From Thiotrichales bacterium (GTDB taxonomy: Bacteria > Pseudomonadota > Gammaproteobacteria > Francisellales > CACEW01): DNA of 64,000 nucleotides. Under the pieces are notes generated by a model. It worked only from the letters and a program-made list of their open reading frames with translations, was not told the origin of the DNA and searched no databases. The translations under genes were made by a program, and so were the position numbers. Every line of letters starts with the position of its first letter. Position 1 is the stretch's first letter. Positions 18,870 through 29,509 of this stretch are shown piece after piece. Where the stretch lies: positions 62,001 through 126,000 of the forward strand of contig CANJUQ010000003.1 in the NCBI GenBank assembly GCA_947478175.1. Reading direction: 5' to 3'.

Positions 18870-20519
18870 GTGAGCGCTCATAAGACTAATTTTATTCGAA
18901 ACCATATTGACCAAGAATTAGCCGAAGGAAAAGTCCAAAAACCAATAATCACGCGCTTTCCGCCAGAACCTAATGGCTATTTGCATATTGGTCATGCGAA
19001 GGCCATTTGTTTAAATTTTGGGATTGCTAAAGATTACGGTGGGCACTGTCATTTGAGATTTGATGATACAAATCCTTGTACGGAAGACGAAGAATTTATG
19101 CGGGCGATCCAACGGGATATTCAATGGTTAGGGTTTGACTGGGGTGAGCATTGTTACTCGGCTTCTGGATATTTTGATCAAATATTCGAAGCGGCTGTTA
19201 GATTAATTAAATCTGGAAAAGCTTATGTCTGTAGCTTAAATGCTGATCAAGTAAAAGCTTATCGGGGAACTCTGACAGAGCCTGGCAAACATAGCCCGGA
19301 TAGAAATAGGTCTATTGAAGAAAACTTGGATTTATTTATGCGCATGAAAGCGGGTGAATTCCCAGAAGGGGCTTATACCCTCCGAGCTAAAATTGATATG
19401 ACCGCTGGAAATATTAATTTACGCGACCCAGCTTTATATAGAATTAGGTATGCGCATCACCACAGTACTGGGGATCAGTGGTGTATTTATCCCATGTATG
19501 ACTTTGCGCATGCTTTATCAGACGCGATTGAGGGCATTACTTATTCTTTATGCTCTTTAGAATTTCAGGATCATAGGCCTTTATATAACTGGTTTGTTGA
19601 GCATTGTGAGATGGATGCAAAACCCCAGCAAATAGAATTCTCGAGATTAAATTTAACTAAAATGATGACCTCCAAAAGAAAATTAAAAAGCTTGGTTGAG
19701 AATAAAATCGTCGAGGGTTGGAATGACCCCAGAATGCCAACTTTGTCGGGTGTGAGAAGACGGGGTTATACGCCAGAATCTTTGCATAAACTTTGCGATG
19801 CCGTTGGGGTCTCTAAGCAAGATTCTTTGATTGATGGTGTTTTATTAGAAGACTGTTTAAGGGATGACTTAAACGAAAAAGCACCGCGCAGAATGGCCGT
19901 GCTGAGACCCTTAAAAATTATCTTAAATAATTATGAGTCTGATAAGACTGAGATGCTGTCTTTGTCTAATCATCCTCAGAACGAAAGTTTTGGTAAACGG
20001 GAAGTGCCGTTTTCAAAAGAGATTTATATCGAACAAGATGATTTCATGGAAAACCCTAGTTCGGATTTTATTAGGTTAATTCCGGGTGGTCGGGTGAGAT
20101 TGATTAATGCTTATGTGATTTTGTGCGAAAAAATCATTAAAAAATCTAATGGTGAAATAGATTATTTAGAATGTCTTTATCTGCCAGAAACTCTGCATGG
20201 CCAGAAGCCATCTGATGGTCAAAAAATCAAAGGCTTTGTGCATTGGGTGTCAGCTAAATATTCAGTTCAGGCTGAAGTTAGATTATTTAATGATTTGTTT
20301 TTATCTGACCAGCCGGGCGATATGGATAATTATTTAGAAGTTCTAAATCCAAAATCCAAAGAAATAATTTTAAATGCCCAATTAGAGCCCGGTTTAAAAA
20401 ATGCCCAGCCGGAAGAAAGTTTTCAATTTAATCGCCTGGGATATTTTGTTGCGGATCAAATTGATCATCGAACTAGTCAGCCGGTCTTCAATCGTTCAGT
20501 GACGTTGAAGGTTCGGTGA
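18870..20519 (+). CDS. glnS: Glutaminyl-tRNA synthetase
   Basis: A 549-residue class I synthetase that charges tRNA-Gln directly. The HIGH motif sits in FPPEPNGYLHIGHAKA near residue 40, and the KMSKS equivalent is MTSKRKL near residue 270. The two-barrel anticodon domain follows (RPLKIILNNY, and GGRVRLINAYVILCE). GlnS is typical of gamma- and betaproteobacteria, which supports the placement of the organism. The start is GTG at 18870 after an AGGGA site; no closer ATG fits the conserved N terminus (HKTNFIRNHIDQEL). Length matches the usual 550-560. Confidence 0.97.
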   Translation: MSAHKTNFIRNHIDQELAEGKVQKPIITRFPPEPNGYLHIGHAKAICLNFGIAKDYGGHCHLRFDDTNPCTEDEEFMRAIQRDIQWLGFDWGEHCYSASGYFDQIFEAAVRLIKSGKAYVCSLNADQVKAYRGTLTEPGKHSPDRNRSIEENLDLFMRMKAGEFPEGAYTLRAKIDMTAGNINLRDPALYRIRYAHHHSTGDQWCIYPMYDFAHALSDAIEGITYSLCSLEFQDHRPLYNWFVEHCEMDAKPQQIEFSRLNLTKMMTSKRKLKSLVENKIVEGWNDPRMPTLSGVRRRGYTPESLHKLCDAVGVSKQDSLIDGVLLEDCLRDDLNEKAPRRMAVLRPLKIILNNYESDKTEMLSLSNHPQNESFGKREVPFSKEIYIEQDDFMENPSSDFIRLIPGGRVRLINAYVILCEKIIKKSNGEIDYLECLYLPETLHGQKPSDGQKIKGFVHWVSAKYSVQAEVRLFNDLFLSDQPGDMDNYLEVLNPKSKEIILNAQLEPGLKNAQPEESFQFNRLGYFVADQIDHRTSQPVFNRSVTLKVR

Positions 20520-20525
20520 TTTTTA

Positions 20526-20587
20526 CCCCCTCTCTGCCTCCAATGGCTTCGCCATTTTCGGCTGTCTCTCCCGCGAGGGGAGAGACG
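20526..20587. repeat. Family 2 palindromic repeat (copy 1)
   Basis: Intergenic element of about 62 nt between glnS and thrS. It opens with CCCCCTCTCTGCC, holds a small hairpin (AATGGC/GCCATT) in its variable middle, and closes with a strong hairpin whose arms are TCTCTCCC and GGGAGAGA around GCGAG. It is shared with 27684-27746. Confidence 0.85.
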
Positions 20588-20635
20588 AATCCCATCTCTT
20601 CTTGAAAATCTTTTAAATTTTAAAGGACCTGTTTT

Positions 20636-22579
20636 ATGCCAATCATTACCCTTCCAGACGGTGCACAGCGCAGTTTTGACCAGTCTGTTTCTGTTCTAGA
20701 AGTCGCTCATAATATTTCGCCTTCTTTGGCTAAAAATACCATCGCTGGTTTAGTTGATGGAGTATTGGTCGATGCTAGTTTTAAAATTCAAAAAGATTCA
20801 AAACTTTCGATTATTCGCCCGCAAGACCCTCAGGGCTTAGAAGTCTTAAGGCATTCCGCGGCACATTTATTAGCTCAAGCGGTGAAGCAAATTTATCCGA
20901 CAGCCCAAGTGACTATTGGGCCTATTATTGAGGATGGCTTTTTTTATGATTTTTCTTTTGAGAGGCCTTTTACGCCAGAAGATTTAGTTAAATTTGAATC
21001 CAAAATGACTGAGCTAGTTAAACAGCAGATTCCCGTTACGCGTAAAGAAGTTTCCAGAAATCAAGCCATCGAATTTTTTGAAAATCTGGGTGAAAAATAT
21101 AAAGCTGAAATTATTAGGTCTATTCCAGAATCTGAAATCTTGTCTTTATATACTCAAGGGAATTTTACAGATCTATGCCGTGGCCCCCATGTGCCCAATA
21201 CTAGTTTTTTGAAAGTCTTTAAATTATTAAAACTCGCAGGGGCTTATTGGCGGGGTGATGCTAAAAACGAAATGCTCCAAAGGGTCTATGGAACAGCTTG
21301 GAGCTCTAAAGAAGATCAAGAAGCTTATTTATTTAGACAGGAAGAAGCCGCTAAAAGAGATCATAGAATTATTGGTAAGCAATTAGGCTTATTTCATCTT
21401 CAAGAAGAAGCGCCTGGCATGGTCTTCTGGCATGACCATGGCTGGCATATCTATAGAACGGTTGAAGCGGATATTCGAAGAAGATTGCAGAAGTCGGGCT
21501 ATCAAGAAGTCAGAACGCCGCAAGTATTAGATTTTTCGTTATGGCAAGCGTCTGGGCATGCGGATAAATTTATTAACGAAATGTTTACGACTCAGAGCGA
21601 AACTAGAAATTATGCGTTGAAGCCCATGAATTGCCCCTGTCATATTCAGATTTTTAATCAGGGTCTAAAAAGTTATAGAGACTTGCCATTGAGACTGGCT
21701 GAGTTTGGTTGCTGTCATCGTAATGAGCCATCGGGTGCTTTGCATGGGATCATGCGAGTTCGAGGTTTTACACAAGATGATGCTCATATTTTTTGTACCA
21801 AAGAGCAGATTTGTTCTGAAGTTAAAAATTTTATGAAATTGGCTTTTGAAGTCTATGAGTTCTATGGATTTGAAAACGTCGAAATTAAATTAGCGACACG
21901 CCCTGAAAAAAGATTGGGAGATGATCAAACCTGGGATTACACAGAAACTGCTTTGGCGGATGCGATCAAAGAAGCAGGTTATGAATTTAGTTATTTACCT
22001 GGCGAGGGTGCTTTTTATGGTCCTAAAGTTGAATTGCATTTGAAAGACTCTTTGGGTCGTCGTTGGCAATGCGGGACGATCCAGTTAGATCCTCTTATGC
22101 CAGAAAGATTAGGGGCTGAATATATCGATGAATCGGGTCAGAAAAAGACGCCCTTTATGTTACACAGAGCGGTTCTTGGGTCGTTGGAAAGATTCATTGG
22201 TATGTATATAGAACATTGTGCTGGATGGTTCCCTGCCTGGTTGGCTCCAGTTCAAGCAGTGGTCATGGGGGTGACGTCTAGACATGATGAGTACTGTAAT
22301 AAGGTTAAAAATCAATTAGAAAGTTTTGGTTTTCGCGCTAAATCGGACTTGAGAAATGAGAAGGTAGGCTATAAGATTCGCGAGCTTATTTTAGGGCGAA
22401 TTCCTTACATTATTGTTGTAGGGGATAAAGAAGTTTCAGATGACACCATTTCGGTGCGCACGCGCGAAGGCGAAGATCTCGGCAACCTTACGGTCCAACA
22501 GTTTTCCCAAATACTCAGCGATGCCGTTGCGAAAGGGGGTCGTCTTGTAAAAAGATCGACACAGCAGGAGACAGAGTGA
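20636..22579 (+). CDS. thrS: Threonyl-tRNA synthetase
   Basis: A 647-residue class II synthetase that charges tRNA-Thr and edits Ser-tRNA-Thr. Domains in order: N-terminal TGS (residues 1-60), editing/SAD domain with [11 protein letters not shown] (HxxxH) near 75 and CRGPHVP near 182, then the catalytic core with zinc ligands in NCPCHIQIF and motif 2 in [22 protein letters not shown], and the C-terminal anticodon-binding domain. It heads the conserved thrS-infC-rpmI-rplT-pheS-pheT-ihfA order. AAAGGAC precedes the ATG. The stop overlaps the infC start by 4 nt. The E. coli gene represses its own translation; no obvious operator was identified here. Confidence 0.98.
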   Translation: MPIITLPDGAQRSFDQSVSVLEVAHNISPSLAKNTIAGLVDGVLVDASFKIQKDSKLSIIRPQDPQGLEVLRHSAAHLLAQAVKQIYPTAQVTIGPIIEDGFFYDFSFERPFTPEDLVKFESKMTELVKQQIPVTRKEVSRNQAIEFFENLGEKYKAEIIRSIPESEILSLYTQGNFTDLCRGPHVPNTSFLKVFKLLKLAGAYWRGDAKNEMLQRVYGTAWSSKEDQEAYLFRQEEAAKRDHRIIGKQLGLFHLQEEAPGMVFWHDHGWHIYRTVEADIRRRLQKSGYQEVRTPQVLDFSLWQASGHADKFINEMFTTQSETRNYALKPMNCPCHIQIFNQGLKSYRDLPLRLAEFGCCHRNEPSGALHGIMRVRGFTQDDAHIFCTKEQICSEVKNFMKLAFEVYEFYGFENVEIKLATRPEKRLGDDQTWDYTETALADAIKEAGYEFSYLPGEGAFYGPKVELHLKDSLGRRWQCGTIQLDPLMPERLGAEYIDESGQKKTPFMLHRAVLGSLERFIGMYIEHCAGWFPAWLAPVQAVVMGVTSRHDEYCNKVKNQLESFGFRAKSDLRNEKVGYKIRELILGRIPYIIVVGDKEVSDDTISVRTREGEDLGNLTVQQFSQILSDAVAKGGRLVKRSTQQETE

Positions 22580-23097
22580 GAGACAAAACAGACGATACTC
22601 GCGTAAACCGTGATATTACAGCGCTTCAAGTGCGTTTATTAGATGTTGAAGGTGAGCAGGTTGGAGTCGTTTCGACGCGTGATGCCTTATTCCAAGCTAG
22701 AGATGCAGGGTTGGATTTAGTAGAAATTTCTCCTAATGCAGTGCCGCCTGTCTGTCGCATTATGGATTACGGCAAGTTTCTCTTTCAGAAGAGTAAACAA
22801 AAGGCAGTTGCTAAGAAAAATCAAAAGCAATCACAAATTAAAGAAATTAAGTTACGTCCTGCGACTGAAGAAGCTGACTATCAGGTTAAATTGAAAAAAC
22901 TGATTAGCTTTTTAGAAGAGGGTGACAAGGCGAAAATCACAGTCAGATTCCGGGGGCGTGAAATGACGCATCAGGAATTAGGCATGGAAATGCTGATGAG
23001 ATTAGAAAAAGATCTCGAGCCTTACGGCATTATTGAACAGCGTCCCAAATTAGAAGGTCGTCAAATGATGATGATGTTGGGGCCGCGTAAGAAATAG
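22576..23097 (+). CDS. infC: Translation initiation factor IF-3
   Basis: A 173-residue IF-3, which binds the 30S subunit and proofreads the initiator tRNA. The N-terminal domain has [19 protein letters not shown] and [22 protein letters not shown]; the lysine-rich linker and C-terminal domain ([25 protein letters not shown]) follow. The start appears to be GTG at 22576, with AGGAG 5 nt upstream, overlapping the thrS stop (GTGA). In E. coli the start is AUU and is self-regulated; here no AUU start is needed, so that control may differ. Confidence 0.96.
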   Translation: MRDKTDDTRVNRDITALQVRLLDVEGEQVGVVSTRDALFQARDAGLDLVEISPNAVPPVCRIMDYGKFLFQKSKQKAVAKKNQKQSQIKEIKLRPATEEADYQVKLKKLISFLEEGDKAKITVRFRGREMTHQELGMEMLMRLEKDLEPYGIIEQRPKLEGRQMMMMLGPRKK

Positions 23098-23165
23098 AAA
23101 AATAAATTAATTTTTAACAACCTGGCTACCTACCCAGATTAATTTGGGTGTGATCATCGCGTCTT

Positions 23166-23190
23166 AGGGCGCAATGAATTGCGCCCCTAC
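23166..23190 (-). repeat. Family 1 hairpin repeat, variant arms (copy 7)
   Basis: Inverse-orientation variant between infC and rpmI, inside the operon. Arms are GGGCGCAAT and ATTGCGCCC with only a 2-nt loop, followed by CCTAC. It could affect co-transcription or mRNA stability. Confidence 0.7.
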
Positions 23191-23222
23191 TGGAATAGGT
23201 CATATCTTATAAGGAGAAAAAA

Positions 23223-23420
23223 ATGCCAAAACTGAAGACCCATCGTGGGGCTGCCAAGCGCTTTAGGCCAACTGCTAATGGTGGATTTAAGCGTCGTCAA
23301 GCGAACAAGCGTCATATTTTGACCAAGATGACTACCAAACGTAAACGCGGATTGCGTGGATGCGTCATGGTAACCAAGGTCGATGTGCCAGCTGTTAGAC
23401 AGATGTTACCGTACGCATAA
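23223..23420 (+). CDS. rpmI: Ribosomal protein L35
   Basis: A 65-residue basic 50S protein. The N-terminal [14 protein letters not shown] is the L35 signature, and residues 25-45 hold the [18 protein letters not shown] block. Length is the standard 64-66 residues. AAGGAG precedes the ATG. It is co-transcribed with rplT, 54 nt downstream; in E. coli L20 represses both. Confidence 0.98.
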   Translation: MPKLKTHRGAAKRFRPTANGGFKRRQANKRHILTKMTTKRKRGLRGCVMVTKVDVPAVRQMLPYA

Positions 23421-23474
23421 ATTTCACATAGAAATTTTTTTTAAAAAAAGATTTTTAAATTTTGAGGATTAGAA

Positions 23475-23840
23475 ATGGCAAGAGTTAGCCGCGGCGTCAC
23501 CGCTAAAAAAAGACATAAGAAAATTCTAGATGCAGCCAAGGGTTACTATGGCATGCGTTCCCGTTGTTATCGTGTTGCAAAGCAGGCTGTTATCAAAGCA
23601 GGTCAGTATGCTTATCGCGATCGTCGTCAAAAGAAGCGTCAATTTAGAGCGTTATGGATTGTTCGTATCAATGCCGCTGCGCATTTGTATGATCTGACCT
23701 ATAGCCAATTTATTCATGGTTTAACTTTGGCCAATATTGACTTGGATCGTAAAGTCTTGGCTGAAATGGCTGTGAATGACAAAGCAGCATTCGAAGCAGT
23801 TGCGAATATTGCAAAAGAAGCTTTGGCTAAAGCAGCCTAG
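23475..23840 (+). CDS. rplT: Ribosomal protein L20
   Basis: A 121-residue 50S protein needed early in large-subunit assembly. The N-terminal [18 protein letters not shown] and the [22 protein letters not shown] extension that binds rRNA are conserved, as is [21 protein letters not shown]. It is 3 residues longer than E. coli L20, ending in an Ala/Lys tail. GAGG lies before the ATG. In E. coli it also acts as translational repressor of rpmI-rplT. Confidence 0.98.
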   Translation: MARVSRGVTAKKRHKKILDAAKGYYGMRSRCYRVAKQAVIKAGQYAYRDRRQKKRQFRALWIVRINAAAHLYDLTYSQFIHGLTLANIDLDRKVLAEMAVNDKAAFEAVANIAKEALAKAA

Positions 23841-23856
23841 GTTTCTTGGTCTTTCC

Positions 23857-23882
23857 TGTAGGGGCGAATCTTGTATTCGCCC
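23857..23882 (+). repeat. Family 1 hairpin repeat (copy 8)
   Basis: Perfect copy between rplT and pheS. This is where E. coli has the pheM leader and attenuator; no Phe-rich leader peptide is seen here, only the hairpin. Confidence 0.9.
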
Positions 23883-23907
23883 TTTTTAATTGGGCCATCC
23901 CAAATAG

Positions 23908-24936
<1,029 letters not shown>

Positions 24937-24973
24937 TCAATTATTTTTATTTAAAAATTAAGGGGATTCTCCC

Positions 24974-27337
24974 GTGCGTTGCTCACTTGAACATCTTAAA
25001 AGTTTTGTTTCGACTGAATTAACCGCCCAAGAAATTGGCGATAAACTCACTTTGGCGGGATTAGAACTCGATGGGATTCATGCCGTCGCTAAGCCCTTTT
25101 CGGGCGTCGTGATTGGCTTGATTCAAAAAGCTGAGCCGCATCCGAATGCCGATAAATTACAAGTGTGTACGGTCGATATTGGTGAGCCTGATTTTTTACA
25201 GATTGTCTGTGGTGCTAAGAACGCAAAAGCGGGTTTGAAAGTTGCGGTTGCCATGGTAGGTGCTGTATTGCCCGGTGATTTTAAAATTAAAGAAGCCAAG
25301 CTGAGAGGCGTAGAATCTTTCGGCATGTTGTGTTCAACGTCTGAGTTGGGCATCACAGAAGAATCTGATGGGATTTGGGAATTGCCAGAGCATGCCCCAG
25401 TCGGTGAAAATTTAAGAAAGTTTTTTAATTTTGATGATGTAAGTCTTGAAATTGGCTTGACCCCAAACAGAGGCGATTGCGCAAGTGTTTTGGGTTTAGC
25501 TAGAGAGCTTAGTGCGTTGACGGGCGCTAAGTTAAAATTCCCAGAGATTCAGCAGACTCAAGCTTTGTCTCATAAAACTTTAAAAATTTCGATTGAAAAT
25601 CCCCAAGACTGTCCCAAATATTTCGGGAGAGTGATTGAAAATATTAATCCGAATGCAAAAACACCGGATTGGATGGCAGAAAGATTAGTCCGGGCCGGTC
25701 AACGTTGTATTAGCCCTGCGGTCGATATTACGAACTATGTGATGCTGACTTTTGGGCAGCCGATGCATGCGTTTGATTTAGATAAATTGCAGGGGAATAT
25801 TATTGTCAGACGCGGAAAGGCTTCTGAAAAATTGGTTTTATTAAAAGAACAAGAAATTAATTTTTCTAAAAACCAGTTGGCTATTTGTGATGATCAAGGA
25901 CCTGTTGCCCTCGCAGGCATTATGGGTGGCATGCCTACGGCTGTGACAAATCAGACAGTCAATATTTTTTTAGAAAGCGCGCATTTTTCAATTCCAGCCA
26001 TTGCAGGTCAGGCAAGAGCGTTAGGGTTAAATACGGATGGTGCTTATCGATGGGAGCGGGGCGTTGATCCAGCCCTTCCAGAATTAGCATTAGATTTGGC
26101 TACCCAATATTTAATAGAAATAGCGGGGGGTATTGCTGGGCCTGTGGTTATTCAAAAACACGAGAGCGCTTTGCCTGTTTCTCCAGAAGTGAAAGTCAGA
26201 TTAAGCCGTGTTGAAAAATTGCTGGGCTTAGCGGTGAGTGAAAATCAGGCCCTAGAATTATTTAAAAAATTGGGCGCCGTATGTGATTTAGAAAGTCCTG
26301 GGGTTTTAAAAATTAAAGCACCGTCTTGGCGTTTTGATTTAAATCTTGAAGAAGATTGGATCGAAGAAATTGCCAGAATGATTGGCCTGGAATTTTTAAC
26401 GCCAACTTTGCCAATCAGCCAAGCCATGCCAAGTCTTTCTGAAGATTCAAAAGAATCCAACAGAGATCTGCATAGTATTAAACAATACTTTGTCAGCCGG
26501 GGTTATCACGAAGCGATTACCTATAGTTTTATCAGCCCCAAGTTACATCAGATGATTAATCTGGGTGGCGAGAAAGTTGAGATTTTAAAAAATCCTATTT
26601 CTGAAGATTTGTCTGTTATGCGAACTAGTTTATTGCCGGCATTGTTACAAGCGGCGGCGCATAATTTTTCTCGTCAGGCAAATCGAGTGCGTTTGTTTGA
26701 ATCAGGAAGAGTTTTTATTAATCAGCAAGAGATTGAAAAATTAGGCGGTGTGATTGCTGGGAAAAAATATGAAATTAATTCCCATGATTCTAGCAATACT
26801 GATTTTTATGATCTCAAAGCGGATCTAGAAAGTTTAATTTCAGGATCTTTAGAGTTTGTAAAATCCAAACAGGATTTTTTACATCCAGGTCGATCGGCTG
26901 AGATTATTCAAAATGGCGTATCTATTGGCTATTTTGGTCAAGTGCATCCCAAGATTCAAAAATTATTAGATGTCAGAGTGCTGTTGTATGTTTTCGAATG
27001 TGATCTATTGGCTATTCAAACTATCCCTGTTTCTATCTGTCATCCTATTTCTAAATTTCCTGAGATCTCTCGAGATTTGGCTTTGATTCTAGAAAATTCG
27101 ATTGATTCGCAGGCCGTGATTTCAGCCGTAAAAATTTTAGCCGGAGAGCTTTTACAGAGCTCCCATATCTTTGATGTCTATCAGGGCGACAAGATTCCAG
27201 AGGGGAAAAAAAGCCTTGCTTTAAACTTGATTTTACAGAGTTTGTCACACACCCTTACCGACGATGAAGTGCAGCGCGTCATGACGAAAGTGATTGAAGG
27301 CCTCACAAATCAGTTCAATGCACAATTAAGGGAGTAA
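24974..27337 (+). CDS. pheT: Phenylalanyl-tRNA synthetase beta subunit
   Basis: A 787-residue PheRS beta subunit for editing and tRNA binding. The N-terminal EMAP-like RNA-binding domain (GLIQKAEPHPNADKLQVCTVD near residue 50) is followed by B3/B4 editing domains (NRGDCASVLGLARELSALTG), a catalytic-like core and a C-terminal anticodon domain (FPEISRDLALILE). The start is GTG at 24974, matching the conserved MRCSLEHLKSFV start. Length is close to the E. coli 795. The stop is directly followed by ihfA, as in enterobacteria. Confidence 0.97.
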   Translation: MRCSLEHLKSFVSTELTAQEIGDKLTLAGLELDGIHAVAKPFSGVVIGLIQKAEPHPNADKLQVCTVDIGEPDFLQIVCGAKNAKAGLKVAVAMVGAVLPGDFKIKEAKLRGVESFGMLCSTSELGITEESDGIWELPEHAPVGENLRKFFNFDDVSLEIGLTPNRGDCASVLGLARELSALTGAKLKFPEIQQTQALSHKTLKISIENPQDCPKYFGRVIENINPNAKTPDWMAERLVRAGQRCISPAVDITNYVMLTFGQPMHAFDLDKLQGNIIVRRGKASEKLVLLKEQEINFSKNQLAICDDQGPVALAGIMGGMPTAVTNQTVNIFLESAHFSIPAIAGQARALGLNTDGAYRWERGVDPALPELALDLATQYLIEIAGGIAGPVVIQKHESALPVSPEVKVRLSRVEKLLGLAVSENQALELFKKLGAVCDLESPGVLKIKAPSWRFDLNLEEDWIEEIARMIGLEFLTPTLPISQAMPSLSEDSKESNRDLHSIKQYFVSRGYHEAITYSFISPKLHQMINLGGEKVEILKNPISEDLSVMRTSLLPALLQAAAHNFSRQANRVRLFESGRVFINQQEIEKLGGVIAGKKYEINSHDSSNTDFYDLKADLESLISGSLEFVKSKQDFLHPGRSAEIIQNGVSIGYFGQVHPKIQKLLDVRVLLYVFECDLLAIQTIPVSICHPISKFPEISRDLALILENSIDSQAVISAVKILAGELLQSSHIFDVYQGDKIPEGKKSLALNLILQSLSHTLTDDEVQRVMTKVIEGLTNQFNAQLRE

Positions 27338-27343
27338 GTGACA

Positions 27344-27676
27344 ATGGCACTCACAAAGGCTGATATCGCAATAACTTTGTCTCGTGATGCAGATATGCAA
27401 CAACATGAAGCCAAAGAGATGGTCGATCATTTTTTTGAGCAACTCAGATTAAATCTAGAAAATGGCAATCAGCTGAAAATCTCTGGTTTTGGTAATTTTG
27501 AATTGAATGATAAAAAATCCCGCCCAGGTCGTAATCCTAAGACAGGCGAGGAAGTTGAAATTGCCCCTCGTCGAGTCGTGACTTTTAAAGCAGGGCAGAA
27601 ATTAAAATCTCGGTTAGATACTTTGGCACAAGAGCATCCAAAGGGATTGCCAGAAAAAAAAGGCTCTAATTCATAA
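27344..27676 (+). CDS. ihfA: Integration host factor alpha subunit
   Basis: A DNA-bending protein of about 110 residues that pairs with IHF beta. The N-terminal [11 protein letters not shown], the dimer helices, [14 protein letters not shown], and the DNA-minor-groove arm [14 protein letters not shown] with the intercalating Pro are present. The C-terminal tail ([10 protein letters not shown]) is a few residues longer than in E. coli. The ATG at 27344 has GGAG 9 nt upstream, overlapping the pheT end, which is better spaced than the GTG at 27338. It ends the thrS operon. Confidence 0.96.
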   Translation: MALTKADIAITLSRDADMQQHEAKEMVDHFFEQLRLNLENGNQLKISGFGNFELNDKKSRPGRNPKTGEEVEIAPRRVVTFKAGQKLKSRLDTLAQEHPKGLPEKKGSNS

Positions 27677-27683
27677 TTAATGG

Positions 27684-27746
27684 CCCCCTCTCTGCCCCTC
27701 AACGTTAATACGTTTCGGGCCTGTCTCTCCCGCGAGGGGAGAGACG
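27684..27746. repeat. Family 2 palindromic repeat (copy 2)
   Basis: Second copy of the element at 20526, with the same CCCCCTCTCTGCC start and the same terminal hairpin (TCTCTCCC/GGGAGAGA). Only the central 20 nt differ, here carrying an AACGTTAATACGTT segment. It sits directly after ihfA, the end of an operon. Confidence 0.85.
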
Positions 27747-27819
27747 ATTCAAGCAGTAAGCGGGGCCCAAGTTTCAAGACAGTCGTGCAAATATCCATCA
27801 ATGGAAAATCCAAAAGACC

Positions 27820-28584
27820 ATGCCAGAGACATTAAAACTTCTGACTTATAACATTCAGGTCGGCATTCCCATGGAAGCCGCGCATCATTATTTATTACGA
27901 AGCTGGCGGCATTTTTTCCCTCACGCAGGTCGCTTGGATAATCTTAAAAAAATTGCTGAAGTTTTAAAAAATTATGATTTTGTAGGCTTGCAAGAAGTCG
28001 ATGCAGGGTCTTTGAGATCTAGTTTTATTAATCAAATTAGTTATCTGGGAAAATGCGCGGGATTTTTATGCTGGGAAGCCCAGGTCAATAGAAACTTAAA
28101 ACTCTATGCCAAATATTCCAATGGCCTGTTATCTCGTCAGCCCATTTCTCATTACCAGGCTCACCCATTACCTGGGAAGTTCAAGGGTCGAGGAGTGATG
28201 GTGTGTGTCATGGGCCCTGCTGATAATCCTATTTTGATTGCCGTAGCGCATTTGGCTTTGACAGAGAATGCTCAAAAAGTTCAGCTGGCTTATATCGCAG
28301 AACTAGTTAAAGAATTTAAAAAAGAATTTCAGCATGTCATCGTCATGGGGGATTTGAATCTTGAGCCAGGGAAATTACAAAAATTATTTTTAGATCAGAC
28401 TGGCTTGATTTCAAATGTGCCTGATCAGCTCACTTATCCAAGTTGGAAACCCACTCGTAAATTAGATTATGTCTTGACCAGTCCATCGCTCAAAGTGATC
28501 AAAGCTGAAGTCTTATCTTTGGGATTCTCAGACCATTTGCCGGTCTCTGTCGAAATTGAGTGGCCTGCAAAGTCAGATTCGTAG
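27820..28584 (+). CDS. Endonuclease/exonuclease/phosphatase family protein
   Basis: A 254-residue protein of the metal-dependent EEP (DNase I-like) fold. The conserved Asn in LLTYNIQVG, the catalytic Glu in VGLQEVDAGS (near residue 50), the MGDLNLEPG motif with Asp and Asn near residue 180, and the final SDHLPVSVEI His are present. It lacks a signal peptide, so it likely acts in the cytoplasm. The substrate could be DNA, a phospholipid or an inositol phosphate; the sequence does not decide. Start ATG at 27820. Confidence 0.85.
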   Translation: MPETLKLLTYNIQVGIPMEAAHHYLLRSWRHFFPHAGRLDNLKKIAEVLKNYDFVGLQEVDAGSLRSSFINQISYLGKCAGFLCWEAQVNRNLKLYAKYSNGLLSRQPISHYQAHPLPGKFKGRGVMVCVMGPADNPILIAVAHLALTENAQKVQLAYIAELVKEFKKEFQHVIVMGDLNLEPGKLQKLFLDQTGLISNVPDQLTYPSWKPTRKLDYVLTSPSLKVIKAEVLSLGFSDHLPVSVEIEWPAKSDS

Positions 28585-28604
28585 ACAATAGGAATAATTA
28601 TTTC

Positions 28605-28630
28605 TGTAGGGGCGAGTCTTGTATTCGCCC
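28605..28630 (+). repeat. Family 1 hairpin repeat (copy 9)
   Basis: Copy between the EEP gene and folD with one arm change (GGGCGAGT against ATTCGCCC), giving a G-T wobble. A TTG inside it is in frame with folD, but the true start is downstream. Confidence 0.85.
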
Positions 28631-28657
28631 ATTTTAATTTTAGAGGTTTTTAAATTC

Positions 28658-29509
28658 ATGACAGCCCATATTTTAAACGGCCAAATTTTGGCTCAAAAAA
28701 TACTTCAAGAGATTACCGAGTGTGTTAAAACTAGAGTGGCTCATGGAAAAAAAGCGCCAGGATTAGCCGTTGTGATTGTCGGTGAGAATCCCGCTTCGCA
28801 GATTTATGTCAAAAACAAATGTAAAGCCTGTGAGCAGGTGGGGTTTAAGTCTTTTAGATATGATTTATCAAAAGATGTTTCTGAAATTGAATTATTAAAT
28901 TTAATCCAGCAACTCAATCAAAACCCTGACGTCGATGGGATCTTGGTCCAGCTGCCGCTGCCAGACCCTATCGATGAAAATAAGATTATTGACGCCATCG
29001 AATTTCACAAAGATGTCGATGGGTTTCATCCGCATAATATTGGCTTGCTCACCCAACGTCGTCCGTTATTAAGACCCTGTACGCCCAAAGGCGTAACGGT
29101 TTTATTAAAAAATTATATTGGAGATTTGGCTGGGTTACATGCCGTGATTTTGGGGGCGTCGAATATTGTCGGTCGGCCGCTTTCTATGGAGATGTTATTA
29201 CAGGGCTGTACGACAACGGTCTGTCATAGTCGAACAAGAAATATAGAAAGCATTACTCAGCAGGCGGATATTTTAATTTCCGCGGTGGGAAAACCAGGTT
29301 TGGTAAAATCAGACTGGGTTAAGCCAGGTGTGATTATTGTCGATGTGGGCATTAATAGATTACCTGATGGAAAATTAGTCGGCGATATAGATTTTGAATC
29401 TGTGAAATCTAAAGCTGCTTGGATCAGTCCAGTGCCTGGCGGAGTGGGGCCAATGACAGTGGCTATGTTACTAGAGAACACTTTGTTGGCGGCAAATCTT
29501 TTTAATTAA
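28658..29509 (+). CDS. folD: Bifunctional methylene-THF dehydrogenase/cyclohydrolase FolD
   Basis: A FolD of about 283 residues, a cytoplasmic enzyme that interconverts methylene-, methenyl- and 10-formyl-tetrahydrofolate using NADP. The catalytic Lys is in SQIYVKNKCKAC (near residue 55), with the VDGILVQLPLPDPIDE motif, DVDGFHPHNIG, and the dinucleotide site LGASNIVGRPLSMEML. The ATG at 28658 (MTAHILNGQ) matches the family start and follows AGAGG. The end overlaps pyrD, on the opposite strand, by 39 nt. Confidence 0.96.
   Translation: MTAHILNGQILAQKILQEITECVKTRVAHGKKAPGLAVVIVGENPASQIYVKNKCKACEQVGFKSFRYDLSKDVSEIELLNLIQQLNQNPDVDGILVQLPLPDPIDENKIIDAIEFHKDVDGFHPHNIGLLTQRRPLLRPCTPKGVTVLLKNYIGDLAGLHAVILGASNIVGRPLSMEMLLQGCTTTVCHSRTRNIESITQQADILISAVGKPGLVKSDWVKPGVIIVDVGINRLPDGKLVGDIDFESVKSKAAWISPVPGGVGPMTVAMLLENTLLAANLFN

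Noticed and set aside
18686..18883. 65-codon plus-strand frame over the argS end and the argS-glnS gap
   Set aside because: It overlaps argS in another frame, and half of it is the hairpin repeat; no ribosome site or protein-like pattern.
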